DNA from: Brachionus manjavacas
Taxonomy: Eukaryota; Rotifera; Eurotatoria; Ploima; Brachionidae
Direction: 5' to 3'
Length of the DNA: 64,000 bases
Assembly: GCA_019054805.1 (NCBI GenBank)
Contig: JAHQIY010000020.1
Span: forward strand, 1-64,000
Below the pieces are notes generated by a model, which worked only from the letters and a program-made list of their open reading frames with translations, ran no database searches and was not told the DNA's origin. The first letter of the stretch is position 1. Each line of letters starts with the position of its first letter. This document shows positions 1 through 12,277 of this stretch, in pieces. The position numbers and the translations under genes were made by a program.

Positions 1-917
1 ATGCAATGTTATCCCAATTCATGGATAATTTCAGAAAAATGGGAATTTCTTCAATGCTTTTTTTGATTTATCACAATTAAGCGTAATAGAGAGCTTGAAT
101 TTAAGAATGTTGGCTTAGAATACACTAAAATTTGACCGAATGGAAATCTTTAATCAACTTATAAATATATGTTTTGAATGAGAATTGAAAATAGCTATGT
201 GACAGAATTTGGTGATTTAAAAAATAATAATCGTTAAGATCGATTTTTAAATTAAGAGTAAATTTGTAAGCTAATTTTTTAAGTTTATTTTAAATTCCAT
301 AATTGCAAAAAAATACAAATTAAAAATGAATTGGAAAAATCGAATTTTTTTTATAAATAAAATAATAAGTTTTCTATCAAAATTTTCAGAAACCGAAGCG
401 AGCGGTCATTTGTCATGTCAGCTAGGTAGTCTATTTTTGGACTGCCAGAAAAAAACGGGCTGCCACATAAATTGCAAGATGATTGTCTTGTTGACCGCAC
501 TAATTACCGCCAAATAACGTCCGGTTTGTCTTGATTGATCCAATACTAATTTAAACCATTTTTGAATTAGACTTTAGAAGCTGGAAAAATAGCAATTGTA
601 GTTTTTGTTTTTTTTTGCTTGTATTTAAAATATAAAATTATTAATTTACAATGATAACAGTAATTTAACTGACTTAAAAAATGCCTCTATTTTGCTTTAA
701 ATGATACACAAATAAATGTTGATTTAATTCAATCGTAAGGATAAAAGTCTAATAATTTTATTTAATAAAAAAGTTGCATTTTATATTTTTTATCATTGGC
801 TTTGGCTTTGTGCTATAAAAAGCCAATAATTTAAATTATAGTGAGCTTAATTTTTTTATTACAAATTTTATGGGAAGAAAAAATAATTTATAAAAAGTCA
901 AGTTTCAAATGTCAAAA
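1..917. other. Intergenic sequence, no gene seen
   Basis: AT-rich sequence downstream of the RING-finger gene. A 63-codon open frame at 326-517 (+) has no recognisable domain and looks like chance. No RNA gene or repeat structure was recognised. Confidence 0.5.
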
Positions 918-2224
918 TTATGATTTAAATACACGAACGACCCGAACAACGTTTTGCCTACAAATTGGACATTCGGCGAGCTGTTTGCCACACTTGATGC
1001 ACGAACACATGTGACCACAATCGAGTAGAACACAATCCATTATTGACTCCATGCATATTTTGCACACATCCGTCTCTTCGGAATTGAGTCTAGAGTCATT
1101 TTTTGTGCTTGAATTGTTCAATTGCTGTTCTCGTTGCTTATTTTCTAGATCCGAAACAAAAAGACGCTTTAATTTATCAACTAATTCACTACGTTCACAA
1201 CATCCCTTATACTCAACAAAATTACTAGCTAGAATTTCTTTTATTTGCTTTATTGATAAATTATCGATGTCTTCGGGGCACTTTAGATCTGCCAAAGAAG
1301 CACGTCGTTTTATTCTAGTCTGGGATTGCGATGGTTGGTTTTGCGATGGTTGGCTTTGCGATGGTTGGCTTTGTGATTGAGGCTGGCTTCTTGTCTCAGT
1401 TGACCTTGGTTGAGATTGTGTCGGAGGTGACTGGGTGTTTGTTTCTGGATTGACATTGAAATGAGAAAAAACATTTGGCATTTGCTCGCCGAAAATATTG
1501 AACATAGTGTTAAAATTTTGCGAAGAAGCAGATGAGGCAGAAGACGAAGAGGTGTTGTGGTTTGAGCGGTTCTGTTCTGTTCGGTTAGGCGGAGGTGGAC
1601 AAGGCACCGGACCAGGATTAAGAACTGATCCAAGATTAGAGCTCACAAAGCCCTGAACATTATTTATAAATGAATTAAAAGTTTCGTTAAATGGAGAGCT
1701 TTGCTGTTGGCTGCCATTTGATGAATACATGTTATTGCTATTGTTAATATTATTATTATTGTTAATATTATTATAATTATTATTGTTATTATTATTGGGC
1801 AAAGGTCTACTAGAAAAATGATCAAATTTATCCCTATTGCGTAAAAATAAATCGACCAAGTCTCGTTTTTCTTTGCAAGTATTTGTCTGAATGTTAGATG
1901 TGCTGAGGACAGAGCGTAAATGTTTAACTTTTATGTTAAGCAAATCGTCAATGGTTGATTGTGGTGCGCAAATAGTTTTGCATGTATTGCATATGCGACT
2001 GGAGGATCTTGCCAACTGTGGTAATCGTGAAACACAATATTGACAAAATGCTTGATTACACACAGTGCATATTTTCTAATTAAAAAAAAAGACAACATTT
2101 AGGCGACATTTTAGTGTCAAATAAAAAGAAAGTTAATGTTTACTTTTCGCTTAAATAAATTAAAAGATGTTGAACAATTTTCACAAGTATCTGCTGTGTT
2201 TGCTTCATTATTTTTGGTGCTCAT
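918..2224 (-). CDS. RNF34/RFFL-like E3 ubiquitin ligase with FYVE-like finger, SAP motifs and RING
   Basis: Two exons, 2144-2224 and 918-2075, separated by a 68-nt GT..AG intron, give a 412-residue protein. The ATG at 2224 begins an exon whose CxxC (C14, C17) continues across the intron into CTVC and CQYC, forming a FYVE-like zinc finger at about 14-60. A SAP-like segment follows (IKVKHLRSVL), then an Asn-rich tract, a PSQSQ-type repeat region, a second SAP-like segment (LSIKQIKEIL) and a C-terminal RING at about 365-401 (CKIC, CGH, CPIC). This order matches the RNF34/RFFL family (caspase regulator ring finger proteins), which ubiquitinate targets in apoptosis and endosomal pathways; that role is family knowledge. 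The frame is open throughout. It is transcribed away from the small gene at 2904. RNF34 and RFFL cannot be separated here. Confidence 0.9.
1321..1398 (-). repeat. Short tandem repeat coding QPSQSQ-type repeats
   Basis: Three near-identical 18-nt units (core gcgatggttggctt) lie inside the RNF34-like exon and encode Gln/Ser/Pro hexapeptides in the linker before the second SAP-like motif. It is in frame, so copy-number change would not break the protein. Confidence 0.7.
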
Positions 2225-2903
2225 TTCAGCTAAAAAATTGCCACAGTGACAACTAAAGAACTAGTTTTATGCTTTAATATTTCGAAATTTTATCATAATA
2301 ATTATTAATATTATAATAAAGAGTATGGATAGGGATATGAATGCAAATGTTTTTAATCAAAGAGTCTAGAAAAAAAATTATAATTTGAAAAAAATAAAAA
2401 ATTTAATTTTTCTGATTTTTTTTTCTTTCTATTTAAATGATAATAAAATACTCGTTGATCAAGCAGATATTTTAATTTTTATGATTAAATTTAGATTAAC
2501 TTAGGAAAAATAAGGGAAAATACTGTCCAATATTTGGCTTATAACAAAATTTGATTTTTAACATTTTTATTTTTTTCAATTTTTAAAAATAATTGCATTA
2601 GCTTTGAAGACGACGCGTTCCAAATTGAAATGCATGCAAAATTTGAAATTTTCTTATGGCTTTGAAATTTTGAACATTTTTAGAAAAAAATTCTTTACTT
2701 GTCAAACAAAACAAACAGCAAAGAGAAAACAACAACGATTTGAAACAAGTGTTGAATATGGACGCGTTCATTAGAAGATATCATACAAAGTGCTAGATAA
2801 TTCATTGACTATAAAAACAATCGTCTATATCTAAATTCAAGCTTTAAAAGAAGCAACAACACATTAAGCAATTAGTATTCAACTTTAAAAGCTTACAATT
2901 CAA
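2225..2903. promoter_or_regulatory. Divergent intergenic region with TATA-like box for the + gene
   Basis: This is the 5' region shared by the RING gene (-) and the small gene (+). A TATAAAA lies at about 2810-2816, some 90 bp upstream of the + strand ATG at 2904, a plausible distance for a core promoter plus short leader. No other motif was supported. Confidence 0.4.
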
Positions 2904-3413
2904 ATGGTAAAATAAATATTTAAATTTTAGTAATTTAATTTTTTTCAATTTCATTTTATCAAAAAAAAAACAAAAAAAAAACAGGCGCTCTACTTGAAAA
3001 ACTTGCCCTCATTTAACAAAGAAAACTTCAGTAATTTTCAGCACGAATGTTCTCAAATATGTGCCGTAAGACAAAATATTAATCAGTTGTAACTTTTTTG
3101 ATTTAATAATTGTGCTTTTTTTTTTAAATCTAAAAAGTCCAAAAAGAGTTTCCTATCTAGTTCTAGTAGCTATGACTATTCGACCGAGCAAATAATTGTC
3201 AACTCATCGTGTAATATTATAATTCAATATTTGGAAAAACAAGTGTATGAAAAAACGAGTCCCGAACGGGGTCGGAAGCGAGAAATAGCTGGCGTTATGA
3301 AAACAGGCACAGACGAGTTGACCAAAGTGCAAAAGAGGCGTAAACTAATACAAAATAGTGTAGATAATTTTGATGATTCATACTCGTCTGTTTTGGACGA
3401 CTCGACTGACTAA
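2904..3413 (+). CDS. Small three-exon gene, unknown function
   Basis: Inferred exons are 2904-2906 (only the ATG), 2985-3065 and 3138-3413, all with GT..AG introns and consistent phase, giving 119 residues. The N-terminal part is MALYLKNLPSFNKENF, followed by a Ser-rich stretch (SFLSSSSSYDYSTEQ), a short hydrophobic stretch (IIVNSSCNIIIQYLE) and a basic region with KTSPERGRKRE and VQKRRKL that could be a nuclear localisation signal. The tail is acidic and Ser-rich. I do not recognise the family. A TATA-like box upstream, an intron directly after the ATG, and AATAAA at 3655-3660 make it look like a real expressed gene. The last exon is the firmest part. Confidence 0.6.
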
Positions 3414-4264
3414 CTGACGGACAAGTGTTGATTTTAAATCAATCGAATCCCGATAATTCCCCAAAAGGGGAACCAACATAATAAAAAAGCGATTTTTTTC
3501 TTGTTTTATACACAATTTTTACAAAAATTTTTTTGGTCTCGACTCTCGAGTTTTTCTTGTTCAAAATATTGCTTAAAATTGGATGCATTATGCAGTTATG
3601 AAAGTTGTTCATATGGACATTCCATTTTCTTTTTTTTTTCGTTTGAGTTTTTTGAATAAAAGTGTGTATTATTTAGTTATTTCGTTTATTATGTCATTTT
3701 ATTCGCGTTTATTTTAGTTTTAAATTATATTTTATTTTTAAAAAGTTGAATTTTATCTTACTCGTTAAACTATTTATCAAATAAATGTCTTTAAAAGTAT
3801 TTTTTTATTTTTAGCAGTCTTTTAGGATTTGAAAATTTTGGAAAAACAAGTTAAAATTATCAAATATTATTTCATAACCGATTGAATATTTAATTTAAAT
3901 CAAAACTTATTGCAAATAATTAACAGTTAGACTTTAATTCTTTAATTCATAAGCTTATTTTAGGTTATGTTTAAAAAAAATTTTGAAAATGTAAAAATAA
4001 AAAAATTTCCTAAGTACTTAATTAAAATCAAATTTTGAATCAAAAATTAATTTTTTACTAAACGAAAAAAGACGAAAAAAGACACTCACTTCTTTGTTTA
4101 ATTAATTTTTTGTATTCTTTCATAGTTTTAAATATAAAAAGTTTTATGAACTGAGAGATTTTTATTTAATTTATTTTTTATAAATTCCGTTAAAACGGAC
4201 TTTGTTTAATATCTCCATCTAAAAAAAAAAATATTAATCAACTACTTTAATTCTATTTTAATGA
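3414..4264. other. 3' UTR and intergenic sequence
   Basis: Between two convergent genes: a likely polyadenylation signal AATAAA at 3655-3660 for the + gene, then AT-rich sequence up to the NLE1 stop codon. No gene was seen. Confidence 0.5.
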
Positions 4265-6451
4265 TTACATTTTTAATACGCGGTCTTTGCCACCACTAGC
4301 CACCATTTGACCATCAGGACTCCAATCTACGGCATAAACCTCGTCAGTGTGTCCTGGTAAATCCATGTGTAACTTTTTATTCTTTAAATCCCAAACTTTT
4401 AAAGTTGAATCAGCACTTCCACTAACTAATAAACGACTATCAGATGAAAAACTAATTTGATAAACAGATTGAACATGACCGCGTAATGTTGTAATAAATC
4501 TACAAATTATTAGAATATTTTAATTAATTAACTAAAAATAAATTGTCCCGCTAACTTTCCAGTCTTTCCATCCCATAATTTTATCGACTTATCAAATGAA
4601 GCACTGGCAATAAGTCTGGTATCTGGTGAAAATCTTACATCATTTATCAACTGTTGATGACCAGTCATTCGGCATATATTTTTCTTATCCACTTCTGGAT
4701 TCCACAAAATCATTGTAAAATCATCAGAACCAGAGACCAGTTTTTCAGTCTCAGCATCCTTAAAAATATGAATAGTTTTAAAATAGTTAAATTATTTTGA
4801 AAATTTAAAATTTAATTACAAAATATTTTTTATATCGTTTTAAAGCTTTCTCTTTCAATTCTGCTCCTAGACATTTTTATTAAATTTTAGAATAGAAAAC
4901 CTTTTTTTTTTAATTCTTTTTAAGTTACTTGACATGTTGTTATTAGAACGGATAAGAGTGGCATCTTTTGGGTCAAACGAACCGGTTCTTAGTATATAAT
5001 CACTGTTTAACGCCAGAGTATTAACCCAATGACCATGACCATCTAAATTTCGACACATTACTCCCTTGAAACATCATGCAAAATTAAAAGCAAAAAGTAT
5101 CAAAAAAACTCAAAATCAATACATCATCAGCTCTCCAGACTTTAATAGTTCTATCTTGAGATGAACTGTACAGAAGGCCTTTACCACCCCATTTAACACA
5201 TGTGACTGATTGAGTGTGGCTGGATAAACTTCTAATGCATGTTGACATTATAGTATCCCATATTTTAATAGTTGAATCTTTCGAAGAACTTGCTAAATAT
5301 CGACACTCTTCATCCCTTAACAAAAAAATTCAAACCAGTTTTTTTGTTAAAAGCTAAAAGTCAAAATTACAAGTGAAGTGGTTTCCAACATAAATAAGTA
5401 ATCCATTGTCTATGCTGACAAAGAGTCTTACCAAATTGTTTGCCTGTCTCAGGATCCCATATCATAATCTATTAAAATTAAAAAAATATTTTTTTTTATT
5501 TGATTGGAAAATGAAGTTAATGATCAGTATATAGCAATTGAAATCATTATTTAAAAAGGTTTTAAATTTATATTTATAACATTGTGTGCTACATTATTAT
5601 GCATTAAACTAAGTTTTAGTTATAAAACATGGATTGCTTAATAAGAAAATGTGTCTGTCCATCAAATTTCTAGTAAAAAATTAATTAAAAACTTTTTTTG
5701 CTAAAATAATCAGCTTTGAATACTAATTTTTGATTAAAAACTTTAATTAGGGTAACAAAAAACTTAAATAGTCTAAAATACATTGCTATTTTTATCAGCC
5801 GAGGCTAGTTTTTGTCCATCAGGTGACCATGCCACACATAATACCCAATTTTTGTGTCCAGAACACTGGTAAAGAGGAGTCTCAGTTGTTAAATCCCAAA
5901 ATCTAACTGTAGTATCACCCGAACCACTAGCTAATTGTCTTAAAACAAAATTAAAATCAAATTTGACTCTTGAATAATTTTAAAAATTACTTCCCATCTG
6001 GACTAAAGGCCACTGAAATAACTGCCTCTGTGTGTCCTTCAATGGTACTCGAACATCGAGTTACAGATCGAACTCTTTTTTATATTTTATACTATTTTTG
6101 ACGAAATTATTTTCACAAAAAATTTACTTGAATATAGCTTGTGGTTGATATATTATTTCGGTAACTTTTTCAAAATTATTTTCATTTTTCAACGATTCTT
6201 CCAGATTGGTAGAAACTTCATTTTCATTTACAAAAAATAAATATGGCACATCATCTTCAATTTCTTCTTGTTTTTCCTTTCATAAACAAATTGAATATTT
6301 TTTTAATTCTTCTAATAATACAAACCGATGATATCAAAGCTTGACAAAGTTTTTCCAAAGCTGGTTTATCTATATCGATTGGTAAATCTATTGGAGCTCC
6401 AAGTAATTGGCCACTATCATCTTTGAACTGGCATAGAATTTGTCTACTCAT
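4265..6451 (-). CDS. NLE1: Notchless homologue (NLE1), WD40 ribosome-biogenesis factor
   Basis: Ten exons (6326-6451, 6128-6276, 5991-6074, 5782-5938, 5371-5468, 5123-5315, 4929-5064, 4820-4866, 4556-4758, 4265-4499) join in phase to a 475-residue protein, close to the length of animal Notchless. The N-terminus carries the NLE domain (MSRQILCQFKDDSGQLLG). It is followed by EIIYQPQAIFK and a run of WD40 repeats, with motifs such as EGHTEAVISVAFSPDG, RTIKVW, GHGHWVNTLALNSDY, SASFDKSIKLWDG and LPGHTDEVYAVDWSPDGQ. In other eukaryotes this protein binds the Rea1/Midasin AAA+ protein for pre-60S ribosome maturation and also modulates Notch signalling. Introns are mostly 60-90 nt; the one before exon 4-5 is longer. 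The usual C-terminal residues after KDR are replaced by a short VLKM end. Confidence 0.95.
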
Positions 6452-8799
6452 TTTTTTGTAAAATAACTTTTAAAAAATCTCAATATCTAATATTAGGGTC
6501 TAATATTTAGAATTTGAAAAATGTGATATTTTTAAAATTTAATTTTTTTCTTTGGGTAAAACTATTTTAACTTTAGTTCAAATTAATTTTCAGAATTAAT
6601 TGTAAAAAACAACTAAATATTTTTTAAATTTGAATTAAAATTACTATTATCTATATGTTTATCAATAATAGAAAATTATCAAACTCTTGGGCTGATTGGA
6701 TTAATAAGGATTTTTTTTCAAAACAAAAAGCAATTTATTCACATCTGTCTATTTTTGATTATTTCTATTTTTCGAAATAATTCACCTTTTTTGTGAATGG
6801 GATTAAACTTATGTTTCTGTGAGTAAATTCAATTTTTGGTTAGCTGGCAAAGTAAATGAATGGGACTCAGATGAATAAACTTTATCTAGTTTTTATGATA
6901 AATTACGACAAAATTCAGTGGATTTATTTTTTTTTTCGTTTCTCTATTGAGAATATTTTAATACTTCAGAAGTGCTGGATAGAAGAAATTTTAAAATTTT
7001 AATCAATATGATGCAATTTTCGAAATTAAGATTATTTTGATTCATTCTGGTCTTTTTTAAAATAATAACCTTTGAAAAAAATTCAAAAACTTAATTTATC
7101 TTGAAAATTTAATCAGCTCGTTTCAGCATACAATACAGTACGGAAACGCTTTAAAAAGCAGCCTAATTTATTGTTTATTAACTGGAATATTTGCTCATTT
7201 AATTTACTTTGATAAAAATATATATAATATATTAATTTTTTGTGTTTGAATTTCAAAATGTATCTGTGATATAGCGACATCTTTGTCGATATCACTGGAA
7301 AGTTGATTAACTTAACCATGAGCGTTTAAGTTAACAAGGAGCATAAATAGCTGCTCCAATACGTCTTACGAGAAGATCGGATAGACGGGCCCAAGGGTAC
7401 TAAAAAGTGCGATGTTTTAAATATTTTTTTCTGTTTCAATAAAAAAAAAAATTTTAAGTTAATATTGCTAGCATTTTCATATTTGAAATTAAACTCTTTA
7501 GTGAAATAGAATGAGTTTAATATTTGTTTGGAAATTTGAAAAAAATATTGAAAAAGCTTTTATAACTTTTAAAAAATCCAGTTATTTATTTTTTACCGAG
7601 CAAATGATTCTTCAGAATAAAAAAACATGAAAAAACTAAAATAAAGTTAAATAATATAAAATAAAAAAAGATAAATAATTCACTTATATTAAAGTCTATG
7701 TTCAATCGTTGAAAAACTGGGTCTAGTCGGTTAGGTGAACCATAGTTCACTTATTATCCGAAAAATTCTTGTTCTCAGATTTTGTGAACTAATGGTTCAC
7801 CCAATTTTTTTTGTTCAAAAAAGAATAAGGGCTAACCAAAATAGAATTAAAAGAACACTTTTTAGATTATGTGAACAAACTGAATAAAGCTATTTGATAG
7901 AATGCCTAATTCTCGAAACTGATATAAACATTTGTTAATAATTGTTTTATTTTTAATTTAAAGGAGCTTTAGAAATAGCTTAGCATTTGCTCTGATTTGG
8001 TTGAGCAGGTATTGCCCTTTCAACAATCCCAAATATCCAAATGCACTTTCTACTTTAATCTTTGGCTTTCAGCACAAAATAATAAAAATTAAAGAAAATT
8101 AAAATTATTTTTCATCCTTTGAGTGTTTTACTTTAGGGAACAAAGATTCATTCATTTGGCAAAATTTACCTTCTCCGCCCAACTTTAAATTTTCTATGTA
8201 ATTATTTTTCTATCTTATTTTTTAATATTACATTAGCTTTTTTCAAAATAGATAAAAAAATTTCAAAATAAGTGAACAATTTTATAATTAGGTGAACTAA
8301 TAGTTCATAAAATGCAAAACAGAACGTAGATAGTTTTATTACCTTTAAGAATCATCATATCACAAACCCATAGTCAAAATTAAAAAAAAAAAAAAAAGTT
8401 TTTCTTGCTTGCAATATTTGTTTAAAATTGTTTTTTTTTAAACTTAAAAATATTATTTGAAGCATCGTAGTTTATAAATTTTATTTCAACACTGAATTAA
8501 TTTTGTAATTCAATCACAAAAAATTTATGAAAATTTACACTTATTTACACTTTAAATATCTACAAGGACAAAAAATTAATTTTTTTTTCAAAATATTCTT
8601 AAAATCAAAAAGTGAAGATTATTTTAAGAATAATTAATATTTTATTTCTTGTTAAATTTATTTGCTAGTTTTTAAAAACGTTAAAAAAATTCGAAATCCG
8701 AAAAATAAAAGTTTTTAAAGTCTATTGACAATTGATTAATCAATAAATAGAAAATCAAAAAATCAAAAATAAAAGCAATTAAAATTTAGGATAAAAAAA
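6452..8799. other. 2.3-kb intergenic region, no gene; faint repeat remnants
   Basis: Very AT-rich. A slightly GC-richer patch at about 7110-7400 (gacgggcccaagggtac near 7385) interrupts it and may be an old insertion. The word gtgaac/gttcac recurs at about 7735-7800 and 8270-8310. The segment near 8320-8370 (ctttaagaatcatcatatca) has a diverged relative near 39180. None of this could be assigned to a known element. Confidence 0.4.
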
Positions 8800-8871
8800 G
8801 GGCCTGACCGGGGATCGAACCCGGAGCCTCTCGCACCCAAAGCGAGAATCATACCACTAGACCATCAGGCC
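8800..8871 (-). tRNA. tRNA-Pro (anticodon UGG)
   Basis: The minus strand folds as a 72-nt cloverleaf. The acceptor stem is GGCCTGA paired with TCAGGCC, the D arm contains GGTCTAGTGG, the anticodon stem is CTCGC/GCGAG with loop TTTGGGT (anticodon TGG), and the T arm contains GGTTCGATCC. There is no intron. A run of six T residues directly follows the 3' end on the transcribed strand and serves as an RNA polymerase III terminator. Confidence 0.95.
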
Positions 8872-9317
8872 TTGATTAATTATAAAATCATTTTTAAATT
8901 TGTTTACAAACATTCAAATAGGGCTTTTTGAATGTAATTGTTTTTGAATTTTTTATGACTCTTCGAGCAAAAAGAAAAAATGTTGATTTAATTTAAAATT
9001 TAAAATAAAAAATGTATAATAGAAAAAAAAATGTATGTGAGTGACCAAACATTAACCTTAAAAAGCATTGTAAAGATTGGAAATTATTTCTTAATTTTTT
9101 TTTTTACATTTAATCACGTGATCAAAAGCATAGCGAGATGATGCTTTATCGAACAACGAAAACTTTGTGTACAATAGCTCTCTCATTGAGCTAGTTTTCC
9201 TCTTTTTTTTGTTCTTTAGAAAACATGCAATTTTAAGTAAATAGATTAAGATTTTTATTTTATTAAAAAATATTAAGTGTTTTATTTTTGTTTGTTCAAA
9301 GTGAATGCAGAATAAAG
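8872..9317. other. Intergenic / 5' leader of the RBM4-like gene
   Basis: AT-rich sequence between the tRNA and the RNA-binding protein gene. No further gene or clear promoter motif was seen. Confidence 0.4.
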
Positions 9318-10847
9318 ATGAATTTGAGCACTAACTCGGGCACTAATGAACTAAAAGAAAACTTGAAACCGGTGCGAACAAAGCTTTATGTGAGCAATTT
9401 TCCGGCCAATTCAACTCGGCGTAGTTTGACCGAGTTTTTTTCCAAGTTTGGTCAAGTTTTAGAATGTGCCATAATGTGGGACAAATATGCATTCATTCAT
9501 TACGGAACGATGGAAGAGGCACAAAATGCTGTTCGTCGCGCAAGCTCAATGTATTTTATGGGTCAAAGACTTTTCATTCAATTGAGCACAAGCAAAAATC
9601 GTCAATCAAACAACTGGTACCAGCAAGAAGCAGAAAAGTTGCTCACCAAAGCCAACGAGCTCAATTTGTCACAAAACGGCAATTTAATAGAAACAAAACT
9701 GTACGTGACCAATCTGCCTGAGAACTGCGATCAACAAGAACTTAAAACACTATTCGAGCAGTATGGTGAAGTACTCGAGTGTGTTATCATGTGGAATCAC
9801 TACGCTTTTGTTCACTTTTCGGACTTTAACGAAGCCAAAATTGCCCTAGAACATCTGCATGGATCTGTGTTCAACGGAAAGCGCCTACTAGTTCAATTGT
9901 CCACTAGTTCAAATAGGCCATTGCCAAAGTGTCTTGCTTTTAGCAAAAGCAAAAAAAGCAAAAACGACTCGAGTTTTTTGTGCTACAGCACTGACGAGGA
10001 CCGCCGAAACGATTCACTGCTAAATGAGACAACAACAAACAGCAGCAATGACTGGATTCAGAAGCTCAAAAATGGAAATGTACCAATAGTGTCCAGATCG
10101 CCAAGTCAAAGCGAAAAAAAATTCGATGTGAGCAAATTTTTTAGTACAATTAAAAACGAATGCGTTAATTTGTCCAATCTGACCACTTTGAGCAATTTTA
10201 CCAATCTGGCCGTAACACATGAAGCAACTGAGGCTGATCAAACTTTTGCCATCAAACCAAACAAGCAAAATGCTCTTAATTACTTTGACTTGATTCCAAC
10301 CCCACCAATGCCGATTGTCAATGAGGCCAAACAAGAAAACAATGACTGCATTAAAAAGCTCATCGATGACATAAACTCTTCGCTTTATTGCACTCATGAT
10401 ATGAACTATGTGGACGAGAATAGAAATGAAAAAATTTTGATAGATCGCCTAAATTTGCTCAAATTTGACTTGGATCAAGACTCGAAATTGCGCAATCTGT
10501 GGAACAATGCAACTGAAACAGATTCGGCAACTAGTTTGGTTTCATGTTCGTCATCATCAGGAGTGTCCAGTTCGTCATCGGTGCGTTCACTTTCGCCTCC
10601 CTATTCTACACTCTCAATCAATTACCTGAATAAAAATTGTATTTTCCAAGAGAACATAGACAATAGTCACGAGACGTTCAATGCCAAAAACGATCGTCAA
10701 AATTTGATCAAGCAAGCAAAAAAGTCGCGCTGTCGCTTGGTCAATTATCTTCTGTTTCCGGAGGTTAAAGAGGAAAATTTTCCCACCATTACCGACTATA
10801 ACAATGTGCTTATTGAATTGATTAAAAAAAATTGTATCATTGACTGA
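9318..10847 (+). CDS. Two-RRM RNA-binding protein, Lark/RBM4-like
   Basis: Single exon, 509 residues from ATG 9318. RRM1 spans about 22-93 (TKLYVSNFP, then FGQVLECAIMWDKYAFIHY) and RRM2 about 127-198 (TKLYVTNLP, YGEVLECVIMWNHYAFVHF). Both RRMs end in the phrase QLSTS typical of Lark/RBM4 and related proteins. Those family members bind mRNA and regulate splicing and translation (Lark acts in the fly clock). The CCHC zinc knuckle that normally follows RRM2 is absent; instead there is a basic KSKKSKN segment and a long Ser/Asn-rich low-complexity tail. In-frame codons upstream of 9318 contain no ATG, so this start is preferred. The lack of introns among intron-rich neighbours could mean an old retrocopy. 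Confidence 0.85.
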   Translation: MNLSTNSGTNELKENLKPVRTKLYVSNFPANSTRRSLTEFFSKFGQVLECAIMWDKYAFIHYGTMEEAQNAVRRASSMYFMGQRLFIQLSTSKNRQSNNWYQQEAEKLLTKANELNLSQNGNLIETKLYVTNLPENCDQQELKTLFEQYGEVLECVIMWNHYAFVHFSDFNEAKIALEHLHGSVFNGKRLLVQLSTSSNRPLPKCLAFSKSKKSKNDSSFLCYSTDEDRRNDSLLNETTTNSSNDWIQKLKNGNVPIVSRSPSQSEKKFDVSKFFSTIKNECVNLSNLTTLSNFTNLAVTHEATEADQTFAIKPNKQNALNYFDLIPTPPMPIVNEAKQENNDCIKKLIDDINSSLYCTHDMNYVDENRNEKILIDRLNLLKFDLDQDSKLRNLWNNATETDSATSLVSCSSSSGVSSSSSVRSLSPPYSTLSINYLNKNCIFQENIDNSHETFNAKNDRQNLIKQAKKSRCRLVNYLLFPEVKEENFPTITDYNNVLIELIKKNCIID

Positions 10848-12277
10848 TACTCTGTTTTAAAAATTAAGTTGTTTTTTTTCTGTTTTTTCTTTTCTTTTAA
10901 ATATGGTGTTTTGTGCATTGATTTATATGCTTTTTTTTACGTAGTTTAGACTCAAAAATTGGTGTCAACAAAAATATTTTTATTAAAATTTTGAATTTTT
11001 TATTATTAATTTCCTGTAAAATTAAGACTCAGTTTTGTAATTTTGTGTTGGATATAAAGTCTTTTTTTAAGTATGATACAATTGTTAAATAAAAAATTTT
11101 TTATCTAATTTAATTCATTTTTTTTTAGACAAAAAATCATCTAAAATTATCAAATTAATTGAGGCAAAAAAACTTGTCTTTTGATCTTTTGAATTTATTT
11201 GAGTGTTTGACTCTTTGCATAAAAATCAAGTTTACCTCAATTAATCATTTGTTCTAGTCTGACAAAAAATATCTGATTTCTTTATTATAACGTAAGAATG
11301 ATTTATTAGTTGATAATCTAAATTTAATTTCAAATTTCTTTTGGCTTATATATCAACTATCAAAAAGCATTAGCTTAAAAAAAAATAGATCGGTTTCAAA
11401 ACACGATAAATAATCATAGTGAAAAAAAAAATTATTACCAAGATTTTGAAATTTGGTGAATAACAAAGATTAATTGGATTCTAGGAGCTAAATAACAAAA
11501 TTTTTAGAACACTTAAAATCTAAAATTTTTGACTTTAATTTAAAATTTACAGTTCTTTCTAGATATGTTTAAAAAATTACTGAACTTAAAAGCTTTACTT
11601 TCAAAACTAAGCTCAGTTTTTTTTTTTTATTAAACACGATTTGATTAAAAAAACAAAATAAATTAAAGCACTCTGTAATCTTGGTCACCAAATTTGGCTA
11701 AATTTACAGCAAAAACATTAAAAACATAAAATTTTATACACGAAAAAAATTAGACGGCTTAATTTTTAATTTGCTCTAAGTTTTTTTGGATTTCTTCATA
11801 ATTAAAACGATATTAAATATATAAAAATAAGTCTATTCTTGATTTTTTTCTTTATAAAATATACTTTTATTAATATATGTTTAAATAACTCTGAATATAT
11901 TTACGTCTTTAATTTTATTTTTTTAGAAATCATTAAGCAAGCATTCAACAATGTTTAACATTTCCCAATTTCCTCTAAAATCATTTATTTTCCATCTATT
12001 TGATAATTGAGTCATAATTTCTTCTTGAATTAAGTGAACCGTACACTCTTGATTGTATATAAACCCAAGTCTAAAATATGAATATTTCAATTGAATTCCA
12101 ATTAAGACTCTACTTGAGCCAAAGACAAAAAAAAGGTAAATCAACTCTAATAAACAAATATTCGTTCAATCGTAAAGTTTTTTTTCGTCAATAAAGAAAA
12201 AAATTTAATGCATTTTTTAAGTAAGCAAATAAAAATTTTAACAATAAAAACAATTTAAAAAAATTGAAAATAAAGAT
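10848..12277. other. 1.4-kb intergenic region
   Basis: AT-rich. A small imperfect inverted repeat of about 25 bp lies at about 11150-11258 (arms containing aattgagg and cctcaatt). A 73-codon open frame at 11923-12144 (-) shows no domain. No gene was supported. Confidence 0.4.

Noticed and set aside
326..517. 63-codon ORF
   Set aside because: No domain, no supported splice context, and composition like the surrounding non-coding DNA.
7113..7319. 68-codon ORF on the minus strand
   Set aside because: AT-rich chance frame rich in Ile, Lys, Tyr; no family features.
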